A stretch of DNA of 64,000 bases from Juglans regia. Lineage: Eukaryota; Streptophyta; Magnoliopsida; Fagales; Juglandaceae. The notes beneath the pieces are model-generated. The model ran no database searches and had not been told where the DNA came from. It saw only the letters and a list, made by a program, of their open reading frames with translations. Every line of letters starts with the position of its first letter. Position 1 is the first letter of the stretch. The stretch lies in the NCBI RefSeq assembly GCF_001411555.2, contig NC_049912.1, forward strand, positions 23,197,722 to 23,261,721, given 5' to 3'. Both the position numbers and the translations under genes were made by a program. Of this stretch, positions 33,920 through 45,299 are shown in pieces.

Positions 33920-34592
33920 CCTCCAGGATACAACAAAGTCACTAATTGCAAATAGTAATTCTAAAGTTTTTCCTTCAGAGTTTCTCTACAAAATTGTGTA
34001 AATGACTGAAATATAGGAGAATGAAATGAATAAAATTCGTGGGTCTCATCCCCTATTTATAGAGAATGAAGTGATACCATGTGAAAGATCACAACTATTA
34101 ATTTGTAACTTTTCAATTGGCAATTACTGATTTAAAGGTCATGTTGTCTTCACTTAAAAACCAAAGGAGTAAATTTGCTCAAGTGGTTGGACACCTCCCT
34201 CCTCCAAGGAAGGTCATTGGTTCAAAACCCACCTTTCACCATTTCTTATGAATATATTTTGAAGTATTGCACCCATCCAAGTGGGTCTTCAAATGGGCCG
34301 GTTCGGCCCATGCGTTGTGCCTTTTCGGCTCAAGCATAGTGTCTCTTCGGCCCAAGCATTGTGCCTCTTTGGGCCTGGCCCATGCGCCCCTTGGGCTAAT
34401 TCCATGCCTTGTTAAAATTAAATAAACAAAGTGTAGCTATGGTGGTTTGAACACATACCCTTTCTTTTGAAACAACACACCCTTACCATTGAACCAATGC
34501 ATCTCTTTGAGATAATAGTTCATGAAAATAAATAATAATCCATATTCAATAAATTTACATATTTAATATTACAATCTATAATAAATATAACA
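33920..34592 (-). repeat. 5' LTR of the copia element
   Basis: Minus-strand start TGTTATATTTATTATAG at 34592; the right 310 bp match the other LTR. A TATA box (TATAAATAGGG, minus) is at about 34052-34062, the expected LTR promoter. The inner edge near 33920 is approximate; no clear primer-binding site was found. Confidence 0.65.
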
Positions 34593-35007
34593 TGAATGAT
34601 AAATAGAAGAATTCAATTAATTTAGTAATAATAAAAAGCATTGTATATAACTGGTCATGTGGATTAAGCTGGCATCACGCAAAGAATCTACAGGGAAAAT
34701 AATGAAACCCAAGTTTGATTGGTAGCTATGTTTTCTCTGTAGTCAAGTATCGGCCTTCTGGGCCGAACATGATTTGAATATATGATCTACGAGTTTATTC
34801 CTGAGAGAATAATGCAAGTTTGAATTAATTGAGGTTAAAGTCATCAAGAAGTCTGGGTTAATTGCATCATGCAGACACCAGCTTAATTTTAAGGAAATAT
34901 TTTTAAATGAGTTTGTAATTCTTTTTCTTTAAAAAAAAGTGTTTTCAAGGATTTAAAAATATTCGAAAATAAAAAACACATGAAAAAAAATCAAATGACA
35001 AGATTTT
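34593..35007. other. spacer related to TIR-locus flanks
   Basis: 34850-35005 is an inverted, diverged relative of 19500-19690. No gene seen. Confidence 0.5.
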
Positions 35008-35169
35008 ATGCCTTTCCAACTGCGTGGGGACTCCAAAAGCAACAAACTCAATAGATATGATAATGAAAAATGCTTCTTACAACCGTCCGGTGTAAACGCC
35101 ACACAATCGGCGCGCCTTTTGATAAAAAAAGGAGACTTTGCGTTCACCCACTCTCCCACTCTCACAATA

Positions 35170-35660
35170 CTTCACTTGCAACCAAGCACAAGACCCTCTC
35201 TTCAACCATTTTCACTCTCTCTCTTTCTCGATTCCTTTGGTTTCTTTCTTTTGAGTGCTGAGATTTTTTTTTTATTCATTTTCTTTCAGAGAGAGAAAAT
35301 AATGGCAGATTTTTCTTCTTCTTCAATGTCTGTCATTAGAATATGGTGCGTATGGTTTATGGGATTATGAATCTGTTTGCAGGAGTAGAAGTTGATGGAT
35401 TTAAGCCTCTGCAACATAGATGAAGATCTAGCAATTTGTGGACGTTGCGGTTGTTCTTGGGCTTTTGCCGCTTTTTTTTTTTTTGTTGGTCGCTGTGCTT
35501 TTGGTTGCCAAGTCTTGAAGTTACGCCAATGGTAATAATCATGAGATTGAGGAGAAAGAAGAGAATAGCGGATGTGAACCAGTTGTTAATGGAAACCCAG
35601 ATTGAAGGTGTAGAGGAAGAGGATACGAATTACTCAAACATGGCTTTTGCAAAGTAAGAA
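35170..35660 (+). other. gene-like leader and small ORF, possible truncated gene
   Basis: A pyrimidine-rich stretch (35200-35290) leads to AAAATAATGGCAG, a good plant start context at 35302. The frame MADFSSSSMSVIRIW ends after 22 codons. GTGCGTATGG and TTTGCAG look like splice sites (35345, 35382), but joining them gives an early stop. It may be the 5' end of a broken gene. Not recognised. Confidence 0.25.
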
Positions 35661-36500
35661 AATTGCAGAGACAGAGAGAGGATAGTGTCCAGACTCTGGT
35701 GTTGGGTTAATCTGGAGTGACTAGTGAGAGGAAAATGGGATAGAAAACAAAGTTTTTTTTTATTTTTAAATATATCGTTGACATGGTATAAAGCCATGTC
35801 AAATGATTACCTGGCAATTTCCACCTCTGGTTGTATGTAGAAGAACTGTATGATAATTGATATGTTGAGTAAAAGTACAGTGCGCTAGAGATAGAAAAAT
35901 GTCGCTAGGCAACTAATTAAAGCGATAAGCATGAAAAGAACATGTGAAGGAAGGCAGTATATCTATAACATTATTAGAAGATGAATGATATATATCAGTT
36001 ACTATTCATTCTCGCACTTCACACCCATAATTGTTTTTCATAGGGTGTAGAATAGTGGATAGTGGCTGATGAGAAAAATTTTTCTTATTAGAATAGAAGT
36101 TTTTCTTAACCTAATCTGGATAGTAAAATCATTGCAATTCATCTCATCCAATCATTATAGTTTTTCTGTACTTTTAAATAAAATATAATAAACAATTCGA
36201 TTTTTTCAAATTCCAAAACAAAAATAATATTAAAAAGCAAAAATCTATTCATCATCATTTTTCTCTTATCATTTTTTCATCATCTCATGATATGATATTA
36301 AATGATATGTTTACAAGTAAAACATAATAAATAGTTTCCAATCATCTAATGCTACATCATGGAATAATGAGAGAATGATGAAAAAAATGATAAATATTTT
36401 ATTCAATTTTTAACTTTTAATCTCATTTCAAGATTGTCATCAACTCACTATCCAAACCAGTAGATTGCAACTACCATAAAGAAACGCGCACACGCGTGAC
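35661..36500. other. AT-rich spacer with a decayed TTAGGC-family MITE
   Basis: 36110-36290 resembles the MITE at 14820 (AAAATATAATAAACAATTC). No gene seen. Confidence 0.5.
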
Positions 36501-36521
36501 ACATCAAGTAAACACATTTCT

Positions 36522-36756
36522 GAAAACCGAAAAAAAGAAAAACAAAAAAGATAGAGAAGTATTAGAGACATTCTCTTCAACGAACCAATATTAAACAAAA
36601 TATATGAAATAATTTGTTCAGTCATTGAAAACAAGATAAAGGGGGAAAGAATAGAAAGGGACCCTCTTGATGAATCAAAGCTAAGTCCAACTATATTTTT
36701 AGCTTCTTCAAGTGTTCTGCTGAATCTCTCAAGCTCTTTCTCTGAAACACAAGGTC
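36522..36756 (-). pseudogene. TIR-D: fragment of a TIR-only gene
   Basis: Minus strand; near-identical to TIR-B over the end of exon 1 (CVSEKELERFSRTLEEAKNI, VGLSFDSSRG) and all of intron 1. The donor GT is kept (36662-36661). The match stops at the CAG acceptor of the intron, where unrelated sequence begins, and upstream at the VSEKE segment. The TIR core, including the catalytic Glu region, is absent, so this is a relic. Confidence 0.8.
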
Positions 36757-36859
36757 CATAGAAACAGTACAATGGTCGAGGACAATGGTCGTCGAATCTG
36801 ATCTATTTACATATATGGCAATATTATAGTGAAAACTCGCCCAATTAAAAGACATATTA

Positions 36860-37058
36860 AATTCATGCAAATTAAATTCATCGCATATCATGATCAATAA
36901 ATAAATATATATATATAAACACCGACACTTTTTCTTACATAATCTTCTCAAATTAAAACACAGTCACTAAGACCCACAAATCAAACCCATAATTAATAAC
37001 GAAGCCTTCAATTGGAGCAACAAAAATAAGAAAATCAACTATTACTTCACAAACAAAA
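36860..37058. repeat. direct repeat, copy 1 (copy 2 at 39510-39712)
   Basis: Both copies contain AACACCGACACTTTTTCTTA and TAATTAATAACGAAGCCTTC and are about 90% identical. They lie in the same orientation 2.65 kb apart. A more diverged relative of part of the unit is near 14715-14775. Confidence 0.8.
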
Positions 37059-37504
37059 TAAGGAAATCTCTCCCCTCATTAATTTTCCGCGTCCCTGATC
37101 CCTCTCCTCAAAGAAACTGCTATTTTCATCCATATCTCTCTCATGTCCATTTAACGCAACACCCTTGCAGTTGCAAAAGATTCGGGAAAATAACATTGAA
37201 TAAATTAAAGAATGAATAGAAAGTAGATGTGAATTTTAATGGCTTTCTCTAGTAGAAATTCAGCAAGAGTGATTGATATTTTCTACATGTGCGAAAAAAA
37301 TTCAGATCTGGATTTGTTCCTACTGGTATGTCTTTTCCATCCTTGATTATTTACACAAAAAGTTTTCATTTTAACATTTTTTTATTTTTTATTTTTTATA
37401 TCTTTTGTTGTGAATTGATCTGTACTGATTATATTTTTTTCTTATTTATAAAGAAAATTATAAATAAAAATGAAACTTTCAGAAGATTAAATGAAGAATT
37501 CATA

Positions 37505-37650
37505 TAGAGTAATGCTACATACAATCATGGAGTGTACAAGCACCATGCAGTCACTTTGAAAAAGAATATAGTCCACTATTAAAAAATTAATTTTTTTTTT
37601 CATGTGAATCCCGTATTTATTCACGTTTTCAAAGTGATTGCAGTGCTGAG
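37505..37650. mobile_element. small MITE (family also at 20735 and 52455)
   Basis: Begins GAGTAATGCTACATACAATC and ends with CAAAGTGATTGCAGTGCTGA, with the shared core AAAAAATTAATTTTTT. The cleanest family member is at 52455-52634. Confidence 0.55.
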
Positions 37651-37759
37651 GAGAGAGAGGGGAGAGGAAGGGAGAAAGCGATCGGGAAGGTATATGGAAG
37701 AGAACTTGCATACAATCAATGCTCATTAATTTCCTAATGTAAGAAATGGACACTCATAG

Positions 37760-39480
37760 TGGGCAGTCATTCACCCCCATTTTGGATTAGAGACTTGCAT
37801 TACAAACGATTTCTCTTTCAAAATGGTTATCCCTAGTTCTGACATCTAGATTGTGGAGTATGTGGGTGTTGCTCTGGTATTACTACGTAGGACACTCCAC
37901 CATCGTCGGGAGGATTACGGATGAACAACGACAACGCCAGAGAATCTATGGAGCAACTGCACTAGATCCAAGATATTTCTGACTAGGTAATATCACTTCT
38001 ACTGTGTACTTTGATCTAATATTTTTAACATTGGTATCAAAGCAATTAACTATTGTTCCTGATTCATGTTTGGCGTGTATGTAGTGATTTCATTCACTGG
38101 ATTTTTTTTTTCTCGTGCACGATGAGATTCTTTTTTTTCTCTCGGTAACCTTGGCCACCTGAGAGGTGGTGGCGCACCTCGCTGTTAGGCCATACAAGAC
38201 ATCAGCTTTACATGGATGCACTGTGTTCACCACAGTATACTGAACTATAGGTAATGGGAGCACCTTGGTGCTGTGCGCTCCAAAGGGCAGCAGCGTCCAC
38301 CTGAGGTGCTACGGCACCGTGTCCCAATGTGTTTTGCTGCACGCAGAGCTATGCGCACTGTGGTGGTGCAGCAAATAAAACGGCATGCACCAACAAGGTG
38401 CCACCACCGCAGCACACACGAAGGGCCGCAGCACGCGACAATTTTCCACGAGGTGCAGAGCACTTGGAGGTGCAAGAAGCACCTAGGAGCGGCATGGCTC
38501 CTCTGCTACATGCAGAGCTGCGAGCGCCTCGATGAAGGTGTTGTCATCTGATGCGCAAAGAGCAATGCACACCATGGTGGTGCTGCATTCTCTGTTGCGC
38601 ACAGAGCACGGCAACTCCATTTTTTGGTGTTGTGCGGTACTACGCGACAAGCTTCGGGGCACCAAATGGATGCTGCACCTCACAAGGCGTTGCGCACACC
38701 AACTGGGTAGTCTTCCCCAGCGTTGCTTGCGACAGCTGAAGACAGCATGCTGCCCAGTGTCGCTGTGAAGAAGCAGCACCTCAGAAACACTACCATGGTT
38801 AGGGGTGTCAAATCGTGTTAACAGGTCGTGTTCGTGTCGTGTCAAGACATGTATATTATACTATATAGGTCAACCATAATCCGACCCGTTAAACTTATCG
38901 TGTTAAAATCTCAAATCCTAACACGACCCAATAACATAACGGGTCGTGTCGTGTCAACCGATTTTGACCTATTTATGTAAATGGATTGAAACAAACCCAA
39001 AATTAACCTCTTTAATCTAGTTAAGTTTAGCATAATTTTATATAAATGTTAAAATTACAATATCTATAAAAAATATAAAACTAACTACAAGTCCAAAATT
39101 ACAATCTAAACAATAAAAATATCGAAATTAAAATCCCAACAATTTTATTTTTTAGGTATAAGGGTATAATTGTAATTTTAACTTTCTTAACGGGTTGACC
39201 CGTTATCAACCCGTTAAGCTATCGTGTCTTAACGAGTCAACCCGTTTTGACCCGAACTCGTTAAGGGTAAACCCTAACCCGCTTTTATCGTGTCGTGTTC
39301 GTGTTAGGTTAATGGGTCGTGTCATATATTGACACCCCTAACCATGGTGCAGCATGGGGGTGGTGCTGCCACAGCTTGACGCCTTTGCCAGGAGCTTCAG
39401 AGTCTCAGTTAGTGGCTACCGCATTGCAACAGGCAGCGGTTACAAGCAACTGAGAAAAAAAAAATCTGTTACAAGAACAC
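37760..39480 (+). mobile_element. LTR retroelement remnant: LTR end, primer site and GC-rich internal region
   Basis: TGGTATCAAAGC at 38032-38043 is close to the Met-tRNA primer-binding site of copia elements, preceded by TTTTTAACA as an LTR end. The putative LTR covers about 37780-38030. The following 38200-38790 and 39349-39450 are GC-rich, full of GGTGC/GCAC words, and open in several frames on both strands without any known domain. The internal region is split by the hAT-like MITE at 38800. No 3' LTR found. Confidence 0.4.
38800..39340. mobile_element. hAT-like MITE, 541 bp, with perfect 8-bp target duplication
   Basis: Terminal inverted repeat TAGGGGTGTCAA at both ends, then imperfect inverted AACACGAACACGAC / GTCGTGTTCGTGT motifs. 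The 8-bp duplication ACCATGGT flanks it exactly at 38792-38799 and 39341-39348. Non-coding; the interior holds several AACGGGTTGACCCG-type inverted motifs. Confidence 0.9.
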
Positions 39481-39509
39481 TTTAACCGTTGGGAGCTAGG
39501 AAGAAGAAA

Positions 39510-39712
39510 ATTAAATTCACGCATATTAAATTCATCACATATGATCAATATATATATATATATATATATAAACACCGACACTTTTTCTTACATAATCTTC
39601 TCAAATTAAAACACAATCGCTAAGACCCACAAATCAAACCCATAATTAATAACGAAGCCTTCCATCATCAATTGGAGCAACAAATATAAGGAAATCAACT
39701 ATTACTTTACCA
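39510..39712. repeat. direct repeat, copy 2 (see 36860)
   Basis: Second copy of the 190-200-bp repeat; carries a longer (AT)n tract than copy 1. Confidence 0.8.
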
Positions 39713-40121
39713 AAAAAAAAAAAAAACCTAAATCTACAACTCTATTTTAAATTGAGGTTATTTTATAATTTACACTCTTCTTGATATCTCAGAGGCCAAA
39801 ACATCCTCTTCTTGATAAACGTAGTAATAATAATAATATAAATTAAATAATAATATATAAAATATAGATAAAAAGTAAGTTAAGAGATCCACATGGATTC
39901 ATGTGTAAGCATATATGTATATATATGCTGGTTTATAACTCTACAATTTAGCTCTATTATGTTCACAAAGAGATCAGGAAAATAATTTCAGACCTTGATG
40001 TAGCTAGATGTGTTATGTTAAAAAAATTAGTTTTACAATAATCTAACGCATTACAACGAGTCACGTCAGTTTCTGATTTTTATTCTAAGAGATTTTTTGT
40101 AAAGCAAATATTTTTCATGCA

Positions 40122-40153
<32 letters not shown>

Positions 40154-40467
40154 AGAATATTATATAAAAAAGAACGTGTCCAGTAAATAATTAATATATC
40201 TAACTAGAAGCTTTTTTTTCCATAATTCATTTGAAGAAAAGACACACACCCATTGGATCATTTGTATCTACATGATGCATATATATTCACATGCATCATG
40301 TGTGTGTGTGTATTATACATACATATAAGAGAAACATTGGTGTGTATATGACGTAGTATTTCAAAAAGTAGGAAGAAGAAGAAGTTGAAGAAGAAGATCG
40401 AAGACAATAAATGTAGTATTTGTGGAGCTAGGCCATATTTTAACGTTGTATATTTGCTTGGTTTCAG
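39713..40467. other. AT-rich, nothing recognised
   Basis: Contains (AT)n and (TG)n near 40120-40155 and 40300. No exon upstream of the 40468 exon could be found. Confidence 0.5.
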
Positions 40468-40633
40468 AAAGGAGAACAGATGAAACACATGGCTCAGGAC
40501 GCTGTAGACAGCGTGAAGAGCACACTCGGAGTGGGTGACAAGTAATGTTGATAATAGAAGATCCAACATCTACATATCATAGTCCGTTGTTGTTATAGTA
40601 TATCTTTTAAGATTCTGGGTGGCTTGTAATAAA
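40468..40633 (+). CDS. orphan last exon, LEA-like, with poly(A) signal
   Basis: After a TTTGCTTGGTTTCAG acceptor, 40468-40545 encodes KGEQMKHMAQDAVDSVKSTL, then GVGDK and a TAA. The amphipathic Ala/Lys/Asp pattern resembles the C-terminus of small late-embryogenesis-abundant or stress proteins. An AATAAA signal lies 80 bp downstream (40628-40633), so this looks like a real gene end. No upstream exons were identified; the rest may be missing, or too short to recognise. Confidence 0.35.
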
Positions 40634-40830
40634 GCTTCTCCTTTTTTGTTTTTTGTTCTATTTTTCATTTTCGATTCATATATAGCCATAGCGGGAGATG
40701 TAATAAAGGCTTAATTACAATATTAATGCAGATAAGAAGCTTTAATTTGCCTCACCTTCTTTATATCTGATCTAGCTCTCTCTAGATGCATAGCCATAGC
40801 TAATTAATTTTCCCTGCAAACACCAGTTTA

Positions 40831-42521
40831 TTATACATACATATCTGATAAAAGAACATGAGAAGCAAAATCATGACTTGCATGAGATGTATTATAGCAG
40901 GTGAAAGATAGTAATATCTTCCAGGGAGTTAAAGTTGTGATATCAAATAGTTTTCCTAATGTAATGGCATCTAGGGGCTCCGACAGAAGGGCTCTAGGTC
41001 TACGAGTTAATAGCTTGTGAGAGATCAGTTGCATGCTTGGCCTGGATTGTGGGCGGGCGTTGAGGCATGCAAATGCTAGCTTAGCAATGGTGACCACTTC
41101 CTCAGTTACTCGACCTCTAGGATGTGAGAGGCGCTGGTCCAATACTTCCTTCAGTGTTATATTCTCGGTAGTTGTTGTCGTTGATGATGATGATAATAAG
41201 GAGATGAAACTGCCCGGATGCCTTCCCATCATCACTTCCAAGGTTACCATCCCAAAGCTGTATACATCACACTTCTCACTCGATTCCATTGTGTAAGAAA
41301 GCTCTGCGAAGAAAATATTAGCACATCTATATATGTTATATACTTTGATCATGAAATAAGATTTTAATTCTCAATATGTAGAAAGCTGTACATGGTTCAT
41401 TTCCACTAGCGTTTGGTTTGGGATAAAAGAGCAGCAACGGCTTGTCCATTCACCTATGCAATATTTATGGGTGAGTCCATGATCACAAGTAATTGAAAAG
41501 CTTAACTGGAGCCGAATACTCAAAGGTGCCTACATATAATGTCCAATTGGATGAGTTAGGCTTCAAAATCCTTGCTGTGCCGAAGTCAGAGATGCGAGCC
41601 TCATTTTCCAGATCCAACAGAATGTTGTTACTTGATATATCTCGATGAATAATTGGAGGTGAGCGAGCAGTCATGGTGCAGGTAGGATAAAGCTTTGGCA
41701 ACACCTCTTACCACGTTAACCCTTTTGATCCAATCGAACTGCATTGCTTTCACCTCACTACTTATACTCTTTCCCAAGCTTCCTCCATCTAAGTACTCGT
41801 ACACAAGGTATTAGTATCTTGCATGTGAACAAAAACCATAAAGCTTTGCAATATTCCTACGTCTCACTTCTGCTAAAGCAGTAATAATCTCACTTGTAAA
41901 GGCTCGGTTGGCCACTTCTCCATCCCCTGATTGGTGAAGTTTCTTCACTGCAAAAACTTGATCGGTTGACACCTCTGCTTTATAAACATTTGTGAATCCT
42001 CCCTCTCCAATGCAATGTCTTGGGTTGAATTTTCCTGTCGCTTCAACAATGCTTTGATGTGCCATTTTCCCATCATAACTCCAAATTTCAAATAGAGTTT
42101 CATTTTCTGCATCCCTTGGCTCATGATCTGGCTTTCTCATATTCTGGAAGCAAGCACAGTAGATTGTTGCAATGATATAAAGAAGAAACAGAGTGCCAAA
42201 TAAAATAACAACTCTGAGGCTTATCTTTCCATCAGGTCTTTTGCTCGACAACGAGGGGCAAGCCTTCAGAGCTGTGTTGTTGCCGCACAGACCTCTATTA
42301 TGTTCTAGAGCTCTCATTGGTACCTTGCTGAAAGCTTTGTTGTCAGGTAGAGGACCCTCCAATCTATTGTATGATATATCCACCCATGTCAAGCTTGACA
42401 TTTCACTAAAAGTCGATGGTATCGAGGCAGACAGATACATATCGATCCGAAGATCACACTTTGCAAGATTATGACTAGAAAAATTAGTGGAACAATGAAC
42501 TTTTGTAACTGCCTGGAGCAT
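40831..42521 (-). pseudogene. LRR receptor-like kinase (MIK2-like), truncated and disrupted
   Basis: Minus strand. 42521-41811 encodes the last LRR (SIPSTFSEMSSLTWVDISYN), the cap (NRGLCGNNTALKACPS), a membrane segment (VVILFGTLFLLYIIATIYCA), and the kinase N-lobe with GEGGFTNVYKA and the ATP-binding Lys in FAVKKLH. Then come an in-frame TAA (after CSHARY, about 41811), a 4-bp duplication (GCTCGCTC, about 41690) shifting the frame before HRDISSNN, and DFGTARI. The exon ends CTCCAG/TTAAGC where GTAAGC is expected, so the donor is lost. The last exon (from about 41305) has [20 protein letters not shown]. Most of the ectodomain is missing. It resembles MDIS1-interacting receptor kinases that perceive peptides at the plasma membrane. 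Confidence 0.85.
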
Positions 42522-42529
42522 TAGTTAAA

Positions 42530-43838
42530 AGATTTGAACAGTCATTAGATCTTACCGGGATGAGAGAAATGCGAGCAACGTGAAGATGGGGGGCAGCAAC
42601 ACTTGTGGGAACAGCATCTATCAATTTTATTTTAAATGGGGAGCAGTGATATTAATTAAATGTAAAATTCAAACCAAAAAAATTAAATATTTCTGATGAA
42701 GTGAAAATATCATATTAGCAACACAATGTTCACATATAGATTATTAGAGAAACAAAAAAGTACCAAATGTAGAAGGAAATCTAAAAGAATCAGTTATCTG
42801 CCAAAGAAAATTCTATTTATAACGTCAACGGGGAGAGCATAAGCTGGATGATCTATTGCTTTCAATCCTGGATATTCAAGAAGTGATAGTCCTGCAACAA
42901 CAAACATGGACGACTTTTTTATTGTAAAATCAAGGAATCTCTAACAAAGAAGCAAAATCATGTGTAGGAAAAGTGGAACCAAGAAGTGATGCATGTAACT
43001 AAAAGTTCAACATGAGCATCAGCGACAAATTTGAGGATTAATGAGCGCATGTCATATGTATAGATAGGTCAAAAAGGAAAAATGAGGAATTTAAAAAGGT
43101 AGCGACGCATCAATATTAATTACCAGCCATGGAAAGTATACGGGTCATCATCAATTTATTGGGAGGCTTCTTTTTAATGGTCATCAATTTATTGGGAATC
43201 TGCTTTTTAATAAATGTAGGTCGGACTGGATATAAGATTTAACTTTATTTTGTTATGAAAGGAGAAAAAGCAACTTGGTGCACCCAAGATGTCTCACGAC
43301 ATCTCTATTTGTTTTTTGTTTTTTTGTTTTTAAAATGAAAAACAACTAAAAGAAAAAGGAATAGTCTTCGTTCTTCTTCTTCCACCGCCCTTCCAACATA
43401 ATTTGGCACACGAGATCTGCAATCTGTCGGATTCAACGTGTCAAAGTCGTTCAAACACAATTTGGGTGTTTGAGGAATTTAAAAAGGTAGCGACGCATCA
43501 ATATTGACGTGTTTTTTTCTTCAGTAGTCTACGCCATTTTGGCTGAATAAGCAAGCCTCTGTTTGCTTCTTGAGAAAATGTTGGGAAATGAATTACACGG
43601 GTAGAGAGAGAGAGAGTAGAATATAGAATACATAGAAGATTGATGATGCAGCTTTAGTATGGAATAGGAATTTTATAAGGTAATGAGGCGGCCAACAAAT
43701 TAAGAAGAAGAATTAAGTTAATTTTAGAGGGAGCAAACCTTGAAACATTTGTCAGCTTAAGCCACGGCTAAAAGATTTTCTGAGTTGCACCGAAAAGCTG
43801 GAGAATAATAGACATAAAGAAGTTCCAGTTGGACCAAA
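42530..43838. other. spacer with a 35-bp perfect direct repeat
   Basis: The 35-bp sequence starting TGAGGAATTTAAAAAGGTAG is identical at 43083-43117 and 43471-43505, bracketing 353 bp. No coding frame; no further LRR of the kinase gene was recognised here. Confidence 0.7.
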
Positions 43839-44034
43839 TTAGGCTTCTTTTGGTTCATGGCTCCATCTTAACTCATCTCAATTTATCATTATAATTTTTT
43901 CAAATTTTAATAAAAAATATAATAAACAATTCAACTTTTTTAAATTTTAAAATAATAATAATATTAAAAAATAATATTCTAACAATATTTTATCATCTCA
44001 ATTCAACTCAGTTCAACATCAAAACGCAGCCTAA
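43839..44034. mobile_element. AT-rich MITE, TTAGGC family, best copy
   Basis: Ends TTAGGCTTCTTTTGG and, reverse complemented, TTAGGCTGCGTTTTG. The interior matches copy 1 at 14820. About 196 bp. Confidence 0.7.
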
Positions 44035-44176
44035 AAAAGAGAATGGATTTTTGCAAGTTAGGTTTGCAGCCAAAGTCACGACCATGGATGGATAACGCAG
44101 CCTAAAAGGGAGAATGGATTTTTGCAGGTTAGGTTTGCAGCCAGAGTCACAACCATGGATGGATAACGCAGCCTAA
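44026..44176. repeat. 71-bp tandem duplication at the MITE edge
   Basis: Two copies of a 71-bp unit beginning GCAGCCTAA (44026 and 44097) with a few substitutions; a third start follows at about 44168. The unit includes the MITE's right tip and CCATGGATGGATAAC, suggesting replication slippage or an abortive duplication after insertion. Confidence 0.85.
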
Positions 44177-45299
44177 GAGTATCCTCATTGGCTTGGCCAA
44201 ATGCATCTTTAAAATTTAGCTAATATCACACTTTTTTACATTTGTCTATTCTATTTAAATTCAATTCTCACATTGAATTAGTCATTCACTATCTATATAC
44301 TAATAAAATATTATTAAATTAATAATTTTTTATTTAATTTATTTGTATCACATTTTATAATTCTATCAATTTAATATTAATGATAATTATATTCTAATTA
44401 AATTAATATTAAAAAATCATATTTTCAAAAATCATTTAATGCTAATAACAAAAAATATTTGATTAAATTCATCTAAAATTCTATCTAAATTTCTTAATTA
44501 CAAACTAAATAGTATTTTTACTTGGAGTGAGAAATTAATATTTTAATATTTACTTAGAGTAAGAAATTAGTATTTTAATATTTAGTGAATCAATTATGAT
44601 TCTTTATTTTTGACCAACCACTATAGCAGAAGTTCATCTTATTTTAGATTTGGCCAATCTAATATCAAATATTTTTTACATCAATTATATAAATTTTAGT
44701 TAACTTTTTTATTTAACTAAGCCAATGTAAATGCGATTTTTGAGGTTAGGTTTGCCTTCAATTTTTCAGGACCAATGCGCTTTGGAATTTCAAAGTATGA
44801 CTTTGGGTTTTGGGTTCTGGTTCTGGTGTACTTTTGGTTTCTTTTGGTTTTGGGTTCTGGTTCTGGTTCTGATGTACTTTTGGTTCTGGATTCTGGTGTG
44901 ATTGAATGGATTGATATCAGATTTTTATTTAGGCTGTCAAGAGTATTGGTAGTGATTTATGTATTTTTATATGTAAAATTTTTTTTTTTTTTAAGAATGA
45001 TTTTGTATATAAAAAAGAATTTTCACATTGGTTTATGTATTTTTTAACTAAATAATAATAAAAAAAAAATTTATTTATTTCCTAAAATTATGTTTTTATA
45101 TATATTTTACTATTAACATTCACTTTATATTATCAACTTAATAAAAATTTTATATATCAAAATTATCTTAATATAAATTGTATAAAGTTGATTTTAATGG
45201 ATAAGAGAAAAAAAAATAGTAAAATAATATTTGAAAAATGAATAATAATTTTTCAAATTTGAGATGCATAAGTTAAAGTAGATGAAATAAATTTAAAGA
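44177..45299. other. AT-rich spacer with a GTTCTGGTT-type repeat
   Basis: 44800-44900 is a low-complexity TTTTGGTT/GGTTCTGG tract. Nothing coding is supported. Confidence 0.5.

Larger units (their letters stand above)
29250..34592 (-). mobile_element. Ty1/copia retrotransposon, degenerate
   Basis: Direct repeats at 29250-29560 and 34283-34592 share CCTGGCCCATGCGCCCCTTG and CAATCTATAATAAATATAAC, and bound copia genes in the order gag, protease, integrase, RT, RNase H on the minus strand. A polypurine tract (read on minus, AAATGGAGGAT) adjoins the left LTR at 29561-29572. The right (5') LTR is longer, to about 33920, so the left LTR is truncated and no target duplication can be tested. Frameshifts occur in every domain. 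Confidence 0.85.

Noticed and set aside
38245..38845. Several ORFs of 60-120 residues on both strands
   Set aside because: Composition-driven open frames in a GC-rich remnant; no motif, and the region is interrupted by a MITE.
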